Source: a bacterium
Lineage (GTDB): Bacteria > ARS69
NCBI GenBank assembly: GCA_025774805.1
Contig: JALGZR010000076.1
Coordinates: 1 to 18,708, forward strand
DNA: 18,708 bases
Direction of reading: 5' to 3'
Of this stretch, positions 1 through 7,585 are shown in pieces. The notes under the pieces were generated by a model. The model did not search any database. It was not told where the DNA came from and saw nothing but the letters and a program-made list of their open reading frames with translations. A program made the position numbers and the translations under genes. Position 1 is the stretch's first letter. Each line of letters opens with the position of its first letter.

Positions 1-1
1 C

Positions 2-706
2 GACCTGCGCGTCGGCGCGGGAGAGGTGCACTCGATCATGGGACCGAACGGCTCGGGCAAGAGCACGCTCGCCCAGGTGCTGGCAGGCCGGGAGACGTTC
101 GAGGTCACCGAGGGTGAGGTCCTTCTCGACGGTGAGGATCTGTTGGAGAAACCGGCCGACGTCCGCGCCCGGGACGGGGTGTTCATGGCTTTCCAGTACC
201 CGGTCGAGATTCCCGGCGTGTCGACGCTCGAGTTCCTCAAGACCGCCCTCAACGCGAAGCGGGAGCACGAGGGCAAGGAAGGGCTCGACGCCCTGGACTT
301 CCTCGCGCTCGTGCGCGAGAAGCTCGCACTCGTCGAGATGGACGAGTCCTTTCTGCGTCGTTCCGTCAACGAGGGGTTCTCGGGCGGCGAGAAGAAGCGG
401 CACGAGATCTTCCAGATGGCGGTGTTGGAGCCCAAGCTGGCGATTCTCGACGAGACCGACTCCGGACTCGACATCGACGCGCTGCGCATCGTCTCCGACG
501 GCATCAACGCGCTCCGATCTCCGGAGCGGTCGATGGTGGTCGTCACGCACTATCAGCGACTGCTCGACTACGTGAAGCCCGACTTCGTACACGTCCTGTT
601 GGGCGGACGGTTCGTCAAGTCCGGCGGGCCCGAGCTCGCGCTCGAACTCGAGGAGCACGGGTACTCCCGGATCGAGGGCGAAGTTCGGGCCGGATCCCGG
701 TCCTAG
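2..706 (+). CDS. sufC: SufC, Fe-S assembly ATPase (5' end outside window)
   Basis: ABC-type ATPase subunit of the cytosolic SufBC2D iron-sulfur scaffold; ATP binding by SufC remodels SufB/SufD during cluster assembly. The open frame runs in from base 2, so the N-terminus (about 15-20 residues by comparison with the usual ~250) is missing; the in-frame GTG at 26 lies inside the conserved strand before the P-loop and is not the true start. Visible motifs: Walker A GPNGSGKS, Q-loop FMAFQYPVEIPGVS, SufC-type signature FSGGEKKR, Walker B LAILDETDSGLDIDAL with catalytic Glu, and H-loop VTHYQRLLDY. The SGLDIDAL and THYQRLLDY stretches are characteristic of SufC rather than general ABC transporters. 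It is followed 13 bases later by sufD, with a GGAGGAG ribosome site in the gap. A sufB gene is expected immediately upstream (inference). Confidence 0.97.
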   Translation, partial: DLRVGAGEVHSIMGPNGSGKSTLAQVLAGRETFEVTEGEVLLDGEDLLEKPADVRARDGVFMAFQYPVEIPGVSTLEFLKTALNAKREHEGKEGLDALDFLALVREKLALVEMDESFLRRSVNEGFSGGEKKRHEIFQMAVLEPKLAILDETDSGLDIDALRIVSDGINALRSPERSMVVVTHYQRLLDYVKPDFVHVLLGGRFVKSGGPELALELEEHGYSRIEGEVRAGSRS

Positions 707-719
707 GGAGGAGCGGCTC

Positions 720-2063
720 ATGGCGACGACGACGAAGTCGGACGAGGGTTACGCAAGAGCCCACGCACTCTTCTCCGAGGGCCGCGGCGCGGCCGCGCCC
801 GACTGGATCCGAGAGCTTCGCGCCGACGCCCTCTCCGATTTCCTGAGCTCCGGATTCCCTTCGGCGGAGGACGAGGACTGGCGATTCACGAACGTCGCTC
901 CGATCGCGAAGGGCGAGTTCGCGCTGTCGAACGGCGACGCGACGGCGGCCCGCGAGGCCGAAGTCGCGTCGGGGGAGATCCCGGGGCTCACCGGTCCCCG
1001 GCTCGTGTTTCTCGACGGGCGTCTCGTCCCCTCGTTCTCCCGGACGAGCGGCCCTCCGGACGGGGTCACGGTGACCGGTCTGGCCGAGGCGCTGGCGGAG
1101 CGACCGGAGCTCCTCCGGCCCCATCTGGGTCGCCTCGCGAAGACCGAGGGAGAGCCCTTCACCGCGCTCAACGCGGCCTTTCTGGAGGACGGCGCGTTCG
1201 TCCACGTCGATCGGGGCGTGGTCGGGTCGGAGCCCGTGCATGCGGTCTATCTGTGGAGCGAGAGCGCGCGGGACCGCATGGCCCATCCGCGCACGCTCGT
1301 CGTCGCGGAGGAGGGGGCCGAGGCGACGCTGATCGAGCACCACGCCGCGGGCGGGGCCGGACGGGTCTTCGCGAATGCCGTCGGGGAAGTGGTCGTGGGC
1401 GCGGGGGCGGGAGTCCGTCACTACCGCATCGAGCGCGGGGGCCCGGAGGCCCTCACCGTCTCCACGCTGCACGTCGAGCAGGGCCCGGACAGTCGGTTCT
1501 CCTCGCACTCCGCGCTGATCGGCGGCGCTCTGGTCCGGAACAACGTCTACCCGGTGCTTGCGGGGAAGGCGTGCGACACGCTGCTCAACGGGTTCTACGT
1601 TCCGTGGGACCGACAGCACCACGACACGCACATGCGTGTGCGTCACGCCGCTCCGTACGGACAGAGCCGGCAGTTCTACCGCGGCGTCCTCGCGGGTCGG
1701 GCCCGCGCCGTCTTCGGGGGGCGGATCATCGTCGATGAGGGAGCGCAGAAGACGGACGCCAAGCAGACGGACATGAACCTCCTGCTCTCCGAGGATGCTC
1801 GCGTCAACACCCAGCCTCAGCTCGAGATCTACGCCGACGACGTGAAGTGCACGCACGGCGCGACGGTCGGCCAGATCGATTCCGACGCGATCTTCTACCT
1901 GATGGCGCGCGGCATCCCCGAACCGACCGCGCGCGGCCTGATGATCTTCGCGTTCGTGAACGAGGTCCTCGATCGGATGGAGCTCTCCCCGGTGCGGGAC
2001 TTCCTCAGGGGAATCCTGGTCGATCGGCTCCCCGGAACCCCCTCGCCGGAGAAGGAGCGATGA
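720..2063 (+). CDS. sufD: SufD, Fe-S cluster scaffold subunit
   Basis: Scaffold partner of SufB and SufC in the SUF pathway; the SufB-SufD interface is where the nascent cluster is thought to form. 447 residues, normal for the family. The ATG follows GGAGGAG at good spacing. The C-terminal beta-helix core is clear: the block around C377 and H379 (KCTHGATVGQID) is the conserved SufB/SufD interface segment, and H379 corresponds to the histidine shown to matter in Escherichia coli SufD (family knowledge). The helical end GIPEPTARGLMIFAFVNEVLDRM is also typical. The N-terminal ~100 residues are more variable but include the EDEDWRFTN block common in SufD. The last codons overlap sufS (ATGA), so the two are probably translationally coupled. 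SufB is an unlikely alternative because the SufB-specific N-terminal region is missing. Confidence 0.95.
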   Translation: MATTTKSDEGYARAHALFSEGRGAAAPDWIRELRADALSDFLSSGFPSAEDEDWRFTNVAPIAKGEFALSNGDATAAREAEVASGEIPGLTGPRLVFLDGRLVPSFSRTSGPPDGVTVTGLAEALAERPELLRPHLGRLAKTEGEPFTALNAAFLEDGAFVHVDRGVVGSEPVHAVYLWSESARDRMAHPRTLVVAEEGAEATLIEHHAAGGAGRVFANAVGEVVVGAGAGVRHYRIERGGPEALTVSTLHVEQGPDSRFSSHSALIGGALVRNNVYPVLAGKACDTLLNGFYVPWDRQHHDTHMRVRHAAPYGQSRQFYRGVLAGRARAVFGGRIIVDEGAQKTDAKQTDMNLLLSEDARVNTQPQLEIYADDVKCTHGATVGQIDSDAIFYLMARGIPEPTARGLMIFAFVNEVLDRMELSPVRDFLRGILVDRLPGTPSPEKER

Positions 2064-3328
2064 ATCCCGCGGCCCGACCCGGGTCGGACACCTCGATCGC
2101 CCCGCCCCGGGCTCTGGACGCGGACCGGGTCCGGGAGCAGTTCCCGATTCTCCGCCGGCAGATCGGAGACCGGCCGCTCGTCTACCTCGACTCCGCGGCC
2201 ACGACCCAGAAGCCGCAGTCCGTGATCGATGCAGTGAGCCGCTACTACGAGGAGATCAACTCGAACGTCCATCGCGGCGTCCATCGCCTGAGCGAGGAGG
2301 CCACGAACGCCTACGAGGGGGCACGCAAGAAGATCCGTACGTTCATCAACGCGAAGGACTGGCAGGAGATCGTCTGGGTCCGGGGCACCACCGAGGGGAT
2401 CAATCTGGTCGCGCAGTCGTGGGGGCGCAGCCGCCTCGGGAAAGGGGACGAGGTGCTCCTCACCACGATGGAGCATCACTCGAACATCGTGCCCTGGCAG
2501 ATCCTCTGCGAGCAGACCGGGGCGACGCTTCGGATCGCGCCCATCGGAGACGACGGCTCGCTCCTTCTCGAGGAGTTCGAGAAGGTGCTCTCGGATCGGA
2601 CGCGCGTCGTCGCGGTCACCCACGCCTCGAACGCCCTCGGCACCGTGAATCCGATCCGTGAGATCGTGGCCCTCGCCCATGCCGTCGGCGCGGTGGCCGT
2701 GATCGACGGCGCCCAGGCGACGGCCCATCTGCCCGTCGACGTCCGGGACCTCGACTGCGACTTCTACGCGTTCTCCGGACACAAGATGTTCGGACCGACG
2801 GGAATCGGGGCTCTCTACGCGAAGAGAGAGCACCTGGAGGCGATGCCTCCCTGGATGGGCGGAGGAGACATGATCAGCATGGTCACGTTCCGCGAGACGC
2901 ACTACAGCGACCCGCCCTTCCGATTCGAGGCGGGCACTCCGAACATCGCGGGCGCCGTGGGAATGGGAGCGGCCGTCGACTTCATCACCGGACTCGGGAT
3001 CGACGCGATCGGCGCCCACGAGCGCGGCCTCCTCGAGCACGGGACGGCCCGGCTCGGCGAGGTCGAGGGGCTGCGGCTCATCGGCACCGCCCCCCACAAG
3101 TCGGCCGTGTTCTCCTTCGTCCTCGAGGGGATCCACCCCCACGACATCGGCACGATACTGGATCGCCGGGGGATCGCGATCCGCACCGGACACCACTGCG
3201 CTCAGCCCGTGATGCAGCGATTCCGCGTTCCGGCGACCGCCCGTGCCTCGGTTTCCGTGTACAATACCCGGCGGGACCTGGACGATCTCGTCGAGGGGCT
3301 CGAGGAGGTCAACCGGTTCTTCCGATGA
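2060..3328 (+). CDS. sufS: SufS, group II cysteine desulfurase
   Basis: PLP enzyme that removes sulfur from cysteine as a persulfide on an active-site cysteine and passes it to SufU; cytosolic. 422 residues. Start chosen at the ATG overlapping the sufD stop (ATGA); the open frame extends further upstream but only inside sufD. Motifs: N-terminal REQFPIL and VYLDSAATTQKP, substrate-site block NSNVHRGVHRLSEEAT, PLP-binding histidine region TMEHHSNIVPWQ, internal aldimine lysine K242 in FSGHKMFGPTG, and catalytic cysteine C380 in RTGHHCAQP. The RxGHHCAQ context with a short loop marks the SufS/group II class rather than IscS. SufU 12 bases downstream is the expected sulfur acceptor, so this should be a SufU-dependent desulfurase of the Bacillus/actinobacterial type. 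Confidence 0.96.
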   Translation: MNPAARPGSDTSIAPPRALDADRVREQFPILRRQIGDRPLVYLDSAATTQKPQSVIDAVSRYYEEINSNVHRGVHRLSEEATNAYEGARKKIRTFINAKDWQEIVWVRGTTEGINLVAQSWGRSRLGKGDEVLLTTMEHHSNIVPWQILCEQTGATLRIAPIGDDGSLLLEEFEKVLSDRTRVVAVTHASNALGTVNPIREIVALAHAVGAVAVIDGAQATAHLPVDVRDLDCDFYAFSGHKMFGPTGIGALYAKREHLEAMPPWMGGGDMISMVTFRETHYSDPPFRFEAGTPNIAGAVGMGAAVDFITGLGIDAIGAHERGLLEHGTARLGEVEGLRLIGTAPHKSAVFSFVLEGIHPHDIGTILDRRGIAIRTGHHCAQPVMQRFRVPATARASVSVYNTRRDLDDLVEGLEEVNRFFR

Positions 3329-3340
3329 CCGGAGAGCGAC

Positions 3341-3799
3341 ATGGATCCGGAACTGAGAGAGCTCTACCAGCAGGTCATACTCGATCATCACCGTCACCCG
3401 CGAAACCACAGGGACCTCGAGGACGCGAACCGTCGCGCCGAGGGCTACAACCCGCTCTGCGGAGATCGGATCAACGTGGAGTTGAGGCTCGGCCCCGACG
3501 GCGTCGTCGAGGACGTGGGCTTTTCCGGCCAGGGATGCGCGATTTGCACCGCATCCGCCTCGATGATGACCGAGTGCGTCAAGGGCAAGTCCGCGGACGA
3601 CGCCCGGGCCCTGTTCGAGGGGTTCCACGACCTGTTGACGGAAGAGAGCTACGAGGAGGCGCGCGCGACAGACCTCGGAAAGCTGGCGGTCTTCGCCGGG
3701 GTCCGCGAATTCCCGGTGCGGGTCAAGTGCGCGACGCTTCCCTGGCACACGTTTCGCTCGGCACTCGACCAGGAGGGCCGTTTGGTGAGCACGGAGTGA
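3341..3799 (+). CDS. sufU: SufU, zinc-dependent sulfurtransferase
   Basis: IscU-like protein that accepts sulfur from the SufS persulfide. 152 residues. The zinc ligands of SufU are all present: C40 and D42 in NPLCGDRI, C66 in SGQGCAICTASASMM, and C130 in RVKCATLPWHT. The N-terminal LYQQVILDHHRHPRN is typical of the family. The spacing between the second and third cysteines includes the longer insertion that separates SufU (zinc transferase) from IscU (scaffold), so I call SufU. The ATG at 3341 has a GGAGAG ribosome site about 6 bases upstream. It sits in the standard sufCDSU order. No SufE is seen in the window, consistent with SufU replacing SufE. Confidence 0.95.
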   Translation: MDPELRELYQQVILDHHRHPRNHRDLEDANRRAEGYNPLCGDRINVELRLGPDGVVEDVGFSGQGCAICTASASMMTECVKGKSADDARALFEGFHDLLTEESYEEARATDLGKLAVFAGVREFPVRVKCATLPWHTFRSALDQEGRLVSTE

Positions 3800-3897
3800 G
3801 GCGAGCGAGGAGTTCGTCTCACCGGCCTCCGCCGCGGCGTCGGCTCGCCGCGCCCGGCGTGGTCGCTGCGCCCGACACGACGATACCCGGCCTGGCG

Positions 3898-3926
3898 CCG
3901 CCCGGGGAGAAGTGCCGGCCGGGCGG
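3898..3926 (+). other. GC-rich hairpin in the sufU-sufT gap
   Basis: A perfect 8-base inverted repeat, CCGCCCGG at 3898-3905 and CCGGGCGG at 3919-3926, with a 13-base loop. It lies in the 160-base stretch between sufU and sufT, which otherwise holds no convincing gene, and ends 33 bases before the sufT start. No T-run follows, so it is not a classical intrinsic terminator. It could be a partial terminator, an RNA processing or stability element, or chance in GC-rich DNA. Confidence 0.4.
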
Positions 3927-3959
3927 GAATCGCCGAGGGAGAGCCGACGAGGAGACGAC

Positions 3960-4322
3960 ATGACGGAAAGTCCGAATCCCCCGGAGGGGCCGACCTTCGG
4001 AACGCGGTTCACGGGGAACACCGAGCTTCGCGACGCCATCGTGAAGGTGATGAAGACGGTCTACGACCCCGAGATCCCGGTTGACATCTACGAGCTGGGG
4101 TTGATCTACAAGGTCGACGTGGACGAAGAGGGAGTCGCCCGGGTGGACATGACGCTCACCTCCCCGATGTGCCCGGTCGGTGAGATGCTCCCCGCGGAGG
4201 TCGAGCGCAAGGTGGCGGACGTCGAGGGGATTCGGCAGGCCCACGTGCAGGTGGTCTGGGATCCGCCGTGGAGCCAGGACTTCATGTCGGAGGCCGCCCG
4301 GATCCAGCTCGGCTTCTTCTGA
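3960..4322 (+). CDS. sufT: SufT, DUF59/MIP18-family Fe-S maturation protein
   Basis: Small cytosolic protein of the MIP18 (DUF59) family, an accessory factor in iron-sulfur protein maturation. 120 residues from the ATG at 3960, which follows a GAGGAGAC ribosome site; an in-frame ATG at 3912 would add 16 residues but lies in the hairpin region without a good site. Family blocks: VYDPEIPVDIYELGLIY (residues 34-50), the conserved cysteine C71 in LTSPMCPVGEMLP, and the C-terminal WDPPWSQDFMSEAARIQLGF. This C-terminal block is typical of SufT placed in SUF operons and separates it from PaaD, which has a zinc-ribbon tail. It is 160 bases behind sufU, so it may be co-transcribed but with its own translation level. 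Confidence 0.93.
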   Translation: MTESPNPPEGPTFGTRFTGNTELRDAIVKVMKTVYDPEIPVDIYELGLIYKVDVDEEGVARVDMTLTSPMCPVGEMLPAEVERKVADVEGIRQAHVQVVWDPPWSQDFMSEAARIQLGFF

Positions 4323-4332
4323 TGATTCGGAC

Positions 4333-4354
4333 GAGCCGGGCTCGGGCCCGGCTC
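4333..4354. terminator. Probable bidirectional terminator between sufT and NYN gene
   Basis: Perfect inverted repeat GAGCCGGG (4333-4340), loop CTCGGG, CCCGGCTC (4347-4354). It fills most of the 42-base gap between two convergent genes, where a shared terminator is expected. No T-run follows on either strand, so termination would depend on the stable stem or on Rho. Confidence 0.6.
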
Positions 4355-4364
4355 CCGCCGGCTC

Positions 4365-5357
4365 TCAGGCCAGCTCTTCCTCGCTCTTCGCCCGGTTCCA
4401 GGCTTCGTCCTCTTCCTCGAACTCGTCGTCGGCCTCTTCGTCGTCCCCCAGTTCCTCGGAGTCCTCCTGCCGGGTCGCGAGCGGCTCGTCCTCGTCACCG
4501 TTCTGCGGAGCTCTCCCCCGTCCCTGACCGCTCACGAGACGCAGGTTGATGGCCTGCACGTCGTCTTCGAATCGATCCGATTCCGTCAGCTCGAATTCGA
4601 AGATGAGATTCCGGCTGGGAAGCTGGTGGAAGACCACGTTTCTCGGAAGCTGCGAGTCGTGGAAGAAGACCGTCTCGAACGGAGAGTCGGGATGACGGGA
4701 GTCGGTGATCCAGAGGCCGGGGCCGATCTCCCGGAGGTAGCGGATGAAGCCATAGCCTTTGCCGCTGTGGTTGTAGCAGACACCGCGGGCGCGCGCGCCG
4801 ATCTTGCCCCAGGCGTCGCGCTCGTGCTGCTGGGGAATGGGAAGGAGATTCGGGATCAGGTACCCGGAAATGAACATGTCGGCCTCTTCGCGCAGCTCGA
4901 CGGACACGTTCTCGAATCCGACGACCTCGACACGGCAACCCTTGTTCTGCAGGGACTTCACGACCTGAGTGAATCCGGCGTCGCCGGTCACGAGGAGGAC
5001 CCGCTCGAGATTCTCCGACTGCTGAAGGGCGTCCATGGCCATCTCGAGATCGGAGTAGGTGCGGGCGAACCGGTTGCCCGACTCGTCGACGTGCCAGTGC
5101 ACACGCTTCTGTATGACTTTGTATCCGAAGTCCCGCAGAACGGAACAGAAGTTCTCCTGACCCTTCCGGTATCCGTGATCGGCGAGGGCACGCTCCTCAT
5201 CGAAGGAGACGTAGATGTTCATTCTCACGGCTTCGGCCCCGTCCCGGGTGGCGAATTCCCGAAGAACGTCGTAACGCATGCCGTGGCCGCCGTTGAGGGA
5301 GACGGTGGATCCGTCGACGAAGATGCCGACACGCGCGTTCGATAGGGGAATGGACAC
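4365..5357 (-). CDS. NYN-domain (LabA/DUF88-like) protein fused to a cold-shock-like domain
   Basis: Predicted PIN-like RNA nuclease with its own RNA-binding module. 330 residues from a GTG at 5357, preceded by AAAGGAG at 5-base spacing. Residues ~8-168 form an NYN/LabA domain with the acidic metal-site pattern visible: D15 in VGIFVDGSTV, D103 and D110 in YSDLEMAMDAL, D126 in LVTGDAGFTQVV. Residues ~187-275 resemble a cold-shock/S1-like OB fold: GVCYNHSGKGYGFI (like the RNP1 KGYGFI motif), TVFFHDSQL, and LIFEFELTESDRFEDDVQAINLRLV, matching the last strands of Csp proteins. Residues ~288-329 are a disordered, strongly acidic tail. The four acidic residues are intact, so activity is plausible, but the RNA target is unknown. 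It has its own promoter and no obvious partner gene. The domain calls are from motif reading; the NYN call is firm, the cold-shock call good. Confidence 0.85.
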   Translation of the reverse strand: MSIPLSNARVGIFVDGSTVSLNGGHGMRYDVLREFATRDGAEAVRMNIYVSFDEERALADHGYRKGQENFCSVLRDFGYKVIQKRVHWHVDESGNRFARTYSDLEMAMDALQQSENLERVLLVTGDAGFTQVVKSLQNKGCRVEVVGFENVSVELREEADMFISGYLIPNLLPIPQQHERDAWGKIGARARGVCYNHSGKGYGFIRYLREIGPGLWITDSRHPDSPFETVFFHDSQLPRNVVFHQLPSRNLIFEFELTESDRFEDDVQAINLRLVSGQGRGRAPQNGDEDEPLATRQEDSEELGDDEEADDEFEEEDEAWNRAKSEEELA

Positions 5358-5415
5358 GATGACTCCTTTTCCGAATAGTCAAGGGGTAGTGAATGGACTG
5401 CAGGGGAGCTTCGTC

Positions 5416-5444
5416 ATTCTACCCTGCGTCGGGTGTCCGGTCGA
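5416..5444 (-). promoter_or_regulatory. Sigma70-type promoter for the NYN/cold-shock gene
   Basis: On the minus strand: TCGACC (5444-5439), 17-base spacer, TAGAAT (5421-5416). Four of six bases match the -35 consensus and five of six the -10 consensus. Transcription would start near 5409, giving a leader of about 50 bases before the GTG at 5357. It lies in the 120-base gap after the sulfotransferase, the expected place. Confidence 0.65.
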
Positions 5445-5477
5445 CATGAAAGACCGATCGATTGCCGGACCCGCTTC

Positions 5478-6053
5478 TCAGGTTTTCCTCTGACGGTAGA
5501 GCGATCGATCGACGACTCCGACCATGCGCTCGACGTCGAGTCCTCCTCCGAGGAACACCGAGACCCGCTCCATCACGGGGCGGGGGTCCTCCAGAACTTC
5601 GTTGTAGCTGATCTCGATGTGGTCGATGTTCGGCTGATCCCGCAGCCAACCCTCCAGGTGAGTGAGATGCTTCCGGAAGATCTCGGCCATGCGCTCGTCG
5701 GACGCGTGGTCCGGATCCTCTCCCCGGCGCTCGAGCATCCTCCGCTCCGAGGCCAGGATCTCGTCCGTGTTCCGCCGCATCAGGACGACGCGGTAGCGCT
5801 CCTCGGGCGGAAGGTGATACAGCAGCAGGGAGACCATCTTGAACACCCGACCCCGGGTTCCGGGAATCCAGGAGACGTCTTCCTTGATGCGCTTCACCGG
5901 CTCGTACTCATAGTACCCTCGGGGATTGTCGACGTCGGCCTTCCGGATGTCGTCGGTGACGACCGAGAGCCCCCCCGCCTCCAGCATTCTCATCATCATC
6001 GACGTCCCCGAGCGCGGAAGCCCCGACACGATCGCGATCTCGTGGCTCTCCAT
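5478..6053 (-). CDS. Small PAPS-type sulfotransferase family protein
   Basis: Member of the P-loop sulfotransferase superfamily, which transfers sulfate from PAPS to an acceptor; the acceptor cannot be told. 191 residues from the ATG at 6053, which follows GAGGAGCAGG; the open frame continues 59 codons upstream but that part overlaps the predicted promoter and folA and has no family similarity. The 5'-phosphosulfate loop is GLPRSGTSMMMRML (residues 11-24), and the 3'-phosphate block is YRVVLMRRNTDEILASERRML (around residues 87-107), with conserved Arg and Ser. A later ISYNEVLEDPRPVMERVSVFLGG segment matches the C-terminal helix region of the family. It is shorter than typical tyrosyl or carbohydrate sulfotransferases (250-350). 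It sits downstream of thyA-folA with its own promoter, so it may not share their function. Confidence 0.85.
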   Translation of the reverse strand: MESHEIAIVSGLPRSGTSMMMRMLEAGGLSVVTDDIRKADVDNPRGYYEYEPVKRIKEDVSWIPGTRGRVFKMVSLLLYHLPPEERYRVVLMRRNTDEILASERRMLERRGEDPDHASDERMAEIFRKHLTHLEGWLRDQPNIDHIEISYNEVLEDPRPVMERVSVFLGGGLDVERMVGVVDRSLYRQRKT

Positions 6054-6113
6054 CCTGCTCCTCGACGGTGAGAGACGGCTCCGCTGGATACCTCGGCACG
6101 CGACGAACCGGGC

Positions 6114-6142
6114 ATTATCCCAGATCCGACGGACTCCCTCAA
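6114..6142 (-). promoter_or_regulatory. Sigma70-type promoter for the sulfotransferase
   Basis: Minus strand: TTGAGG (6142-6137), 17-base spacer, GATAAT (6119-6114). Match is four of six at -35 and five of six at -10, with ideal spacing. Start point would be near 6107, leader about 54 bases to the ATG at 6053. The -35 box includes the TGA stop codon of folA (6141-6139). Confidence 0.7.
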
Positions 6143-6705
6143 CGCGGTGAAGCCGGGGGAGACTCAGAGGGAGGGGGCGGCCGGCCCGGCCCGAGAGGAC
6201 CCGCGGCTCCCCCGTTCCGCCGCTTCGCATAGAGCAGGAACTCGAGGTCGTGGGGGTTGCTCTCGTCGGCGGGGCGGACCTCCCGTTCGACGAGGTCCCA
6301 CTCCTCGGGAGCGAACGGCGGGAAGTGCACGTCCCCGTCGGGGGCGGCCTTGACCCGGGTCAGATACAGGCGGTCGGCCCGGGGAAGCGCCTCCCGGTAG
6401 AGGGAGCTCCCCCCGACCACGAAGACCTCCCCCTCCCCGGCGGACATCATGAGGGCCTCGTCGAGCGATCGGGCGATCCGGACCCCTTCGGGCACCTCGT
6501 AGCCGCGGCGCCCGGTGATCACGATCGAGCGGCGCCCCGGCAGCGGTCGGCCGACCGATTCCCACGTCTTCCGCCCCATCACGACGGTGTGCCCCCAGGT
6601 GGTGCGCCGGAAGTGCTTCAGATCCGCGGGCAGCCGCCAGGGGAGGGCGCCGTCCCGGCCGATGACGCCGTTCTCGGCGACCGCCGCGATGCAGCTCACG
6701 ATCAT
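6139..6705 (-). CDS. folA: Dihydrofolate reductase
   Basis: NADPH-dependent reduction of dihydrofolate to tetrahydrofolate, refilling the cofactor oxidised by thymidylate synthase. 188 residues. Start at the ATG that overlaps the thyA stop (ATGA). Motifs: [27 protein letters not shown] (residues 6-32), where D28 is the catalytic acid and LPW the substrate loop; [15 protein letters not shown] (cofactor-binding helix); [23 protein letters not shown] with the conserved Gly-Gly; and DGDVHFPPF plus EFLLYAKR closing the fold. The usual fold ends near residue 162; about 26 extra residues rich in Gly, Pro and Ser follow and look disordered. The thyA-folA order with overlap is common and explains tight co-expression. 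Confidence 0.96.
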   Translation of the reverse strand: MIVSCIAAVAENGVIGRDGALPWRLPADLKHFRRTTWGHTVVMGRKTWESVGRPLPGRRSIVITGRRGYEVPEGVRIARSLDEALMMSAGEGEVFVVGGSSLYREALPRADRLYLTRVKAAPDGDVHFPPFAPEEWDLVEREVRPADESNPHDLEFLLYAKRRNGGAAGPLGPGRPPPPSESPPASPR

Positions 6706-7496
6706 ACGGACACTTTGGCCCGGATCCGGGGGTGGGGGTCGTAGCCGACGACCTCCACGTCCTCGTATCGGAACTCGAAGAGGTCGCGCACCTCGGGCGC
6801 GAGTCGGAGCGTCGGCCGGGGTCGCGGTTCCCGCGTCAGTTGCCGGCGCGCCTGCCCCAGGTGATCGAGATAGAGATGGGCGTCCCCGAACGTGTGTACG
6901 AAGTCGCCGGCCTCGAGCCCGGTCACGTGGGCGATCATGTGAGTGAGGAGCGCGTAGGACGCGATGTTGAACGGAACACCCAGGAAGACGTCGGCGCTGC
7001 GCTGGTAGAGCTGGCAGGAGAGCCGTCCGCCGGCCACGTAGAACTGGAAGAGAACGTGGCAGGGGGGCAGGGCCATGCGGGGAAGATCGGCCACGTTCCA
7101 GGCGTTGACGACGAGGCGCCGGGACTCGGGCGTCTCCCGGATCGCGCGAACGACCTCCGAGATCTGGTCGATGGTCTCGCCGTCCGCGCCGCCCCACGCC
7201 CGCCACTGACGGCCGTAGACGGGACCGAGATCCCCGTCGGGCCGCGCCCACTCGTCCCAGATCGTCACGCCGCGCTCTTGCAGCGTGCGGACGTTCGTGT
7301 CCCCGGAGAGGAACCAGAGGAGCTCGTGAATGATCGAGCGCAGGTGCAGCTTCTTCGTGGTGACCAGGGGGAAACCCTCGGCGAGGTCGAACCGCATCTG
7401 GTGTCCGAAGACGCTGAGGGTCCCCGTTCCCGTGCGATCCGCGCGTTCACGGCCCTCGTCGAGGATTCGCTGGAGCAGGTCGAGATAGGGACGCAT
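6702..7496 (-). CDS. thyA: Thymidylate synthase (ThyA type)
   Basis: Converts dUMP to dTMP using methylene-tetrahydrofolate, producing dihydrofolate for the overlapping folA. 264 residues from the ATG at 7496 (GAGG just upstream), exactly the length of the Escherichia coli enzyme and alignable end to end; an in-frame GTG at 7520 would add eight residues with no family support. Motifs: [63 protein letters not shown], catalytic cysteine C146 in [40 protein letters not shown] (dUMP binding), and [14 protein letters not shown] at the C-terminus, whose end closes over the active site. No ThyX is seen. A promoter with 17-base spacing lies upstream at 7557-7585. Confidence 0.98.
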   Translation of the reverse strand: MRPYLDLLQRILDEGRERADRTGTGTLSVFGHQMRFDLAEGFPLVTTKKLHLRSIIHELLWFLSGDTNVRTLQERGVTIWDEWARPDGDLGPVYGRQWRAWGGADGETIDQISEVVRAIRETPESRRLVVNAWNVADLPRMALPPCHVLFQFYVAGGRLSCQLYQRSADVFLGVPFNIASYALLTHMIAHVTGLEAGDFVHTFGDAHLYLDHLGQARRQLTREPRPRPTLRLAPEVRDLFEFRYEDVEVVGYDPHPRIRAKVSV

Positions 7497-7556
7497 GGCG
7501 ACCTCGGAGGGGGAACGCACGATTCGTCGACGCGGTCTCGACCGGTCGCGTGCCGC

Positions 7557-7585
7557 AGTATCGCGCCGATCGCCCGGGGTCGCAA
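7557..7585 (-). promoter_or_regulatory. Sigma70-type promoter for thyA-folA
   Basis: Minus strand: TTGCGA (7585-7580), 17-base spacer, GATACT (7562-7557); four of six matches in each box. Predicted start near 7550, about 54 bases before the thyA ATG. It lies in the 216-base divergent region between thyA and the RapA-like gene. I see no comparable promoter for the plus strand in that region. Confidence 0.6.

Noticed and set aside
1895-4039. 714-codon antisense frame across sufD, sufS and sufU
   Set aside because: Runs through several real genes on the other strand and shows no domain; a composition shadow.
6054-6230. N-terminal extension of the sulfotransferase
   Set aside because: Overlaps the promoter and folA; the ATG at 6053 has a strong ribosome site and begins right before the first strand of the fold.
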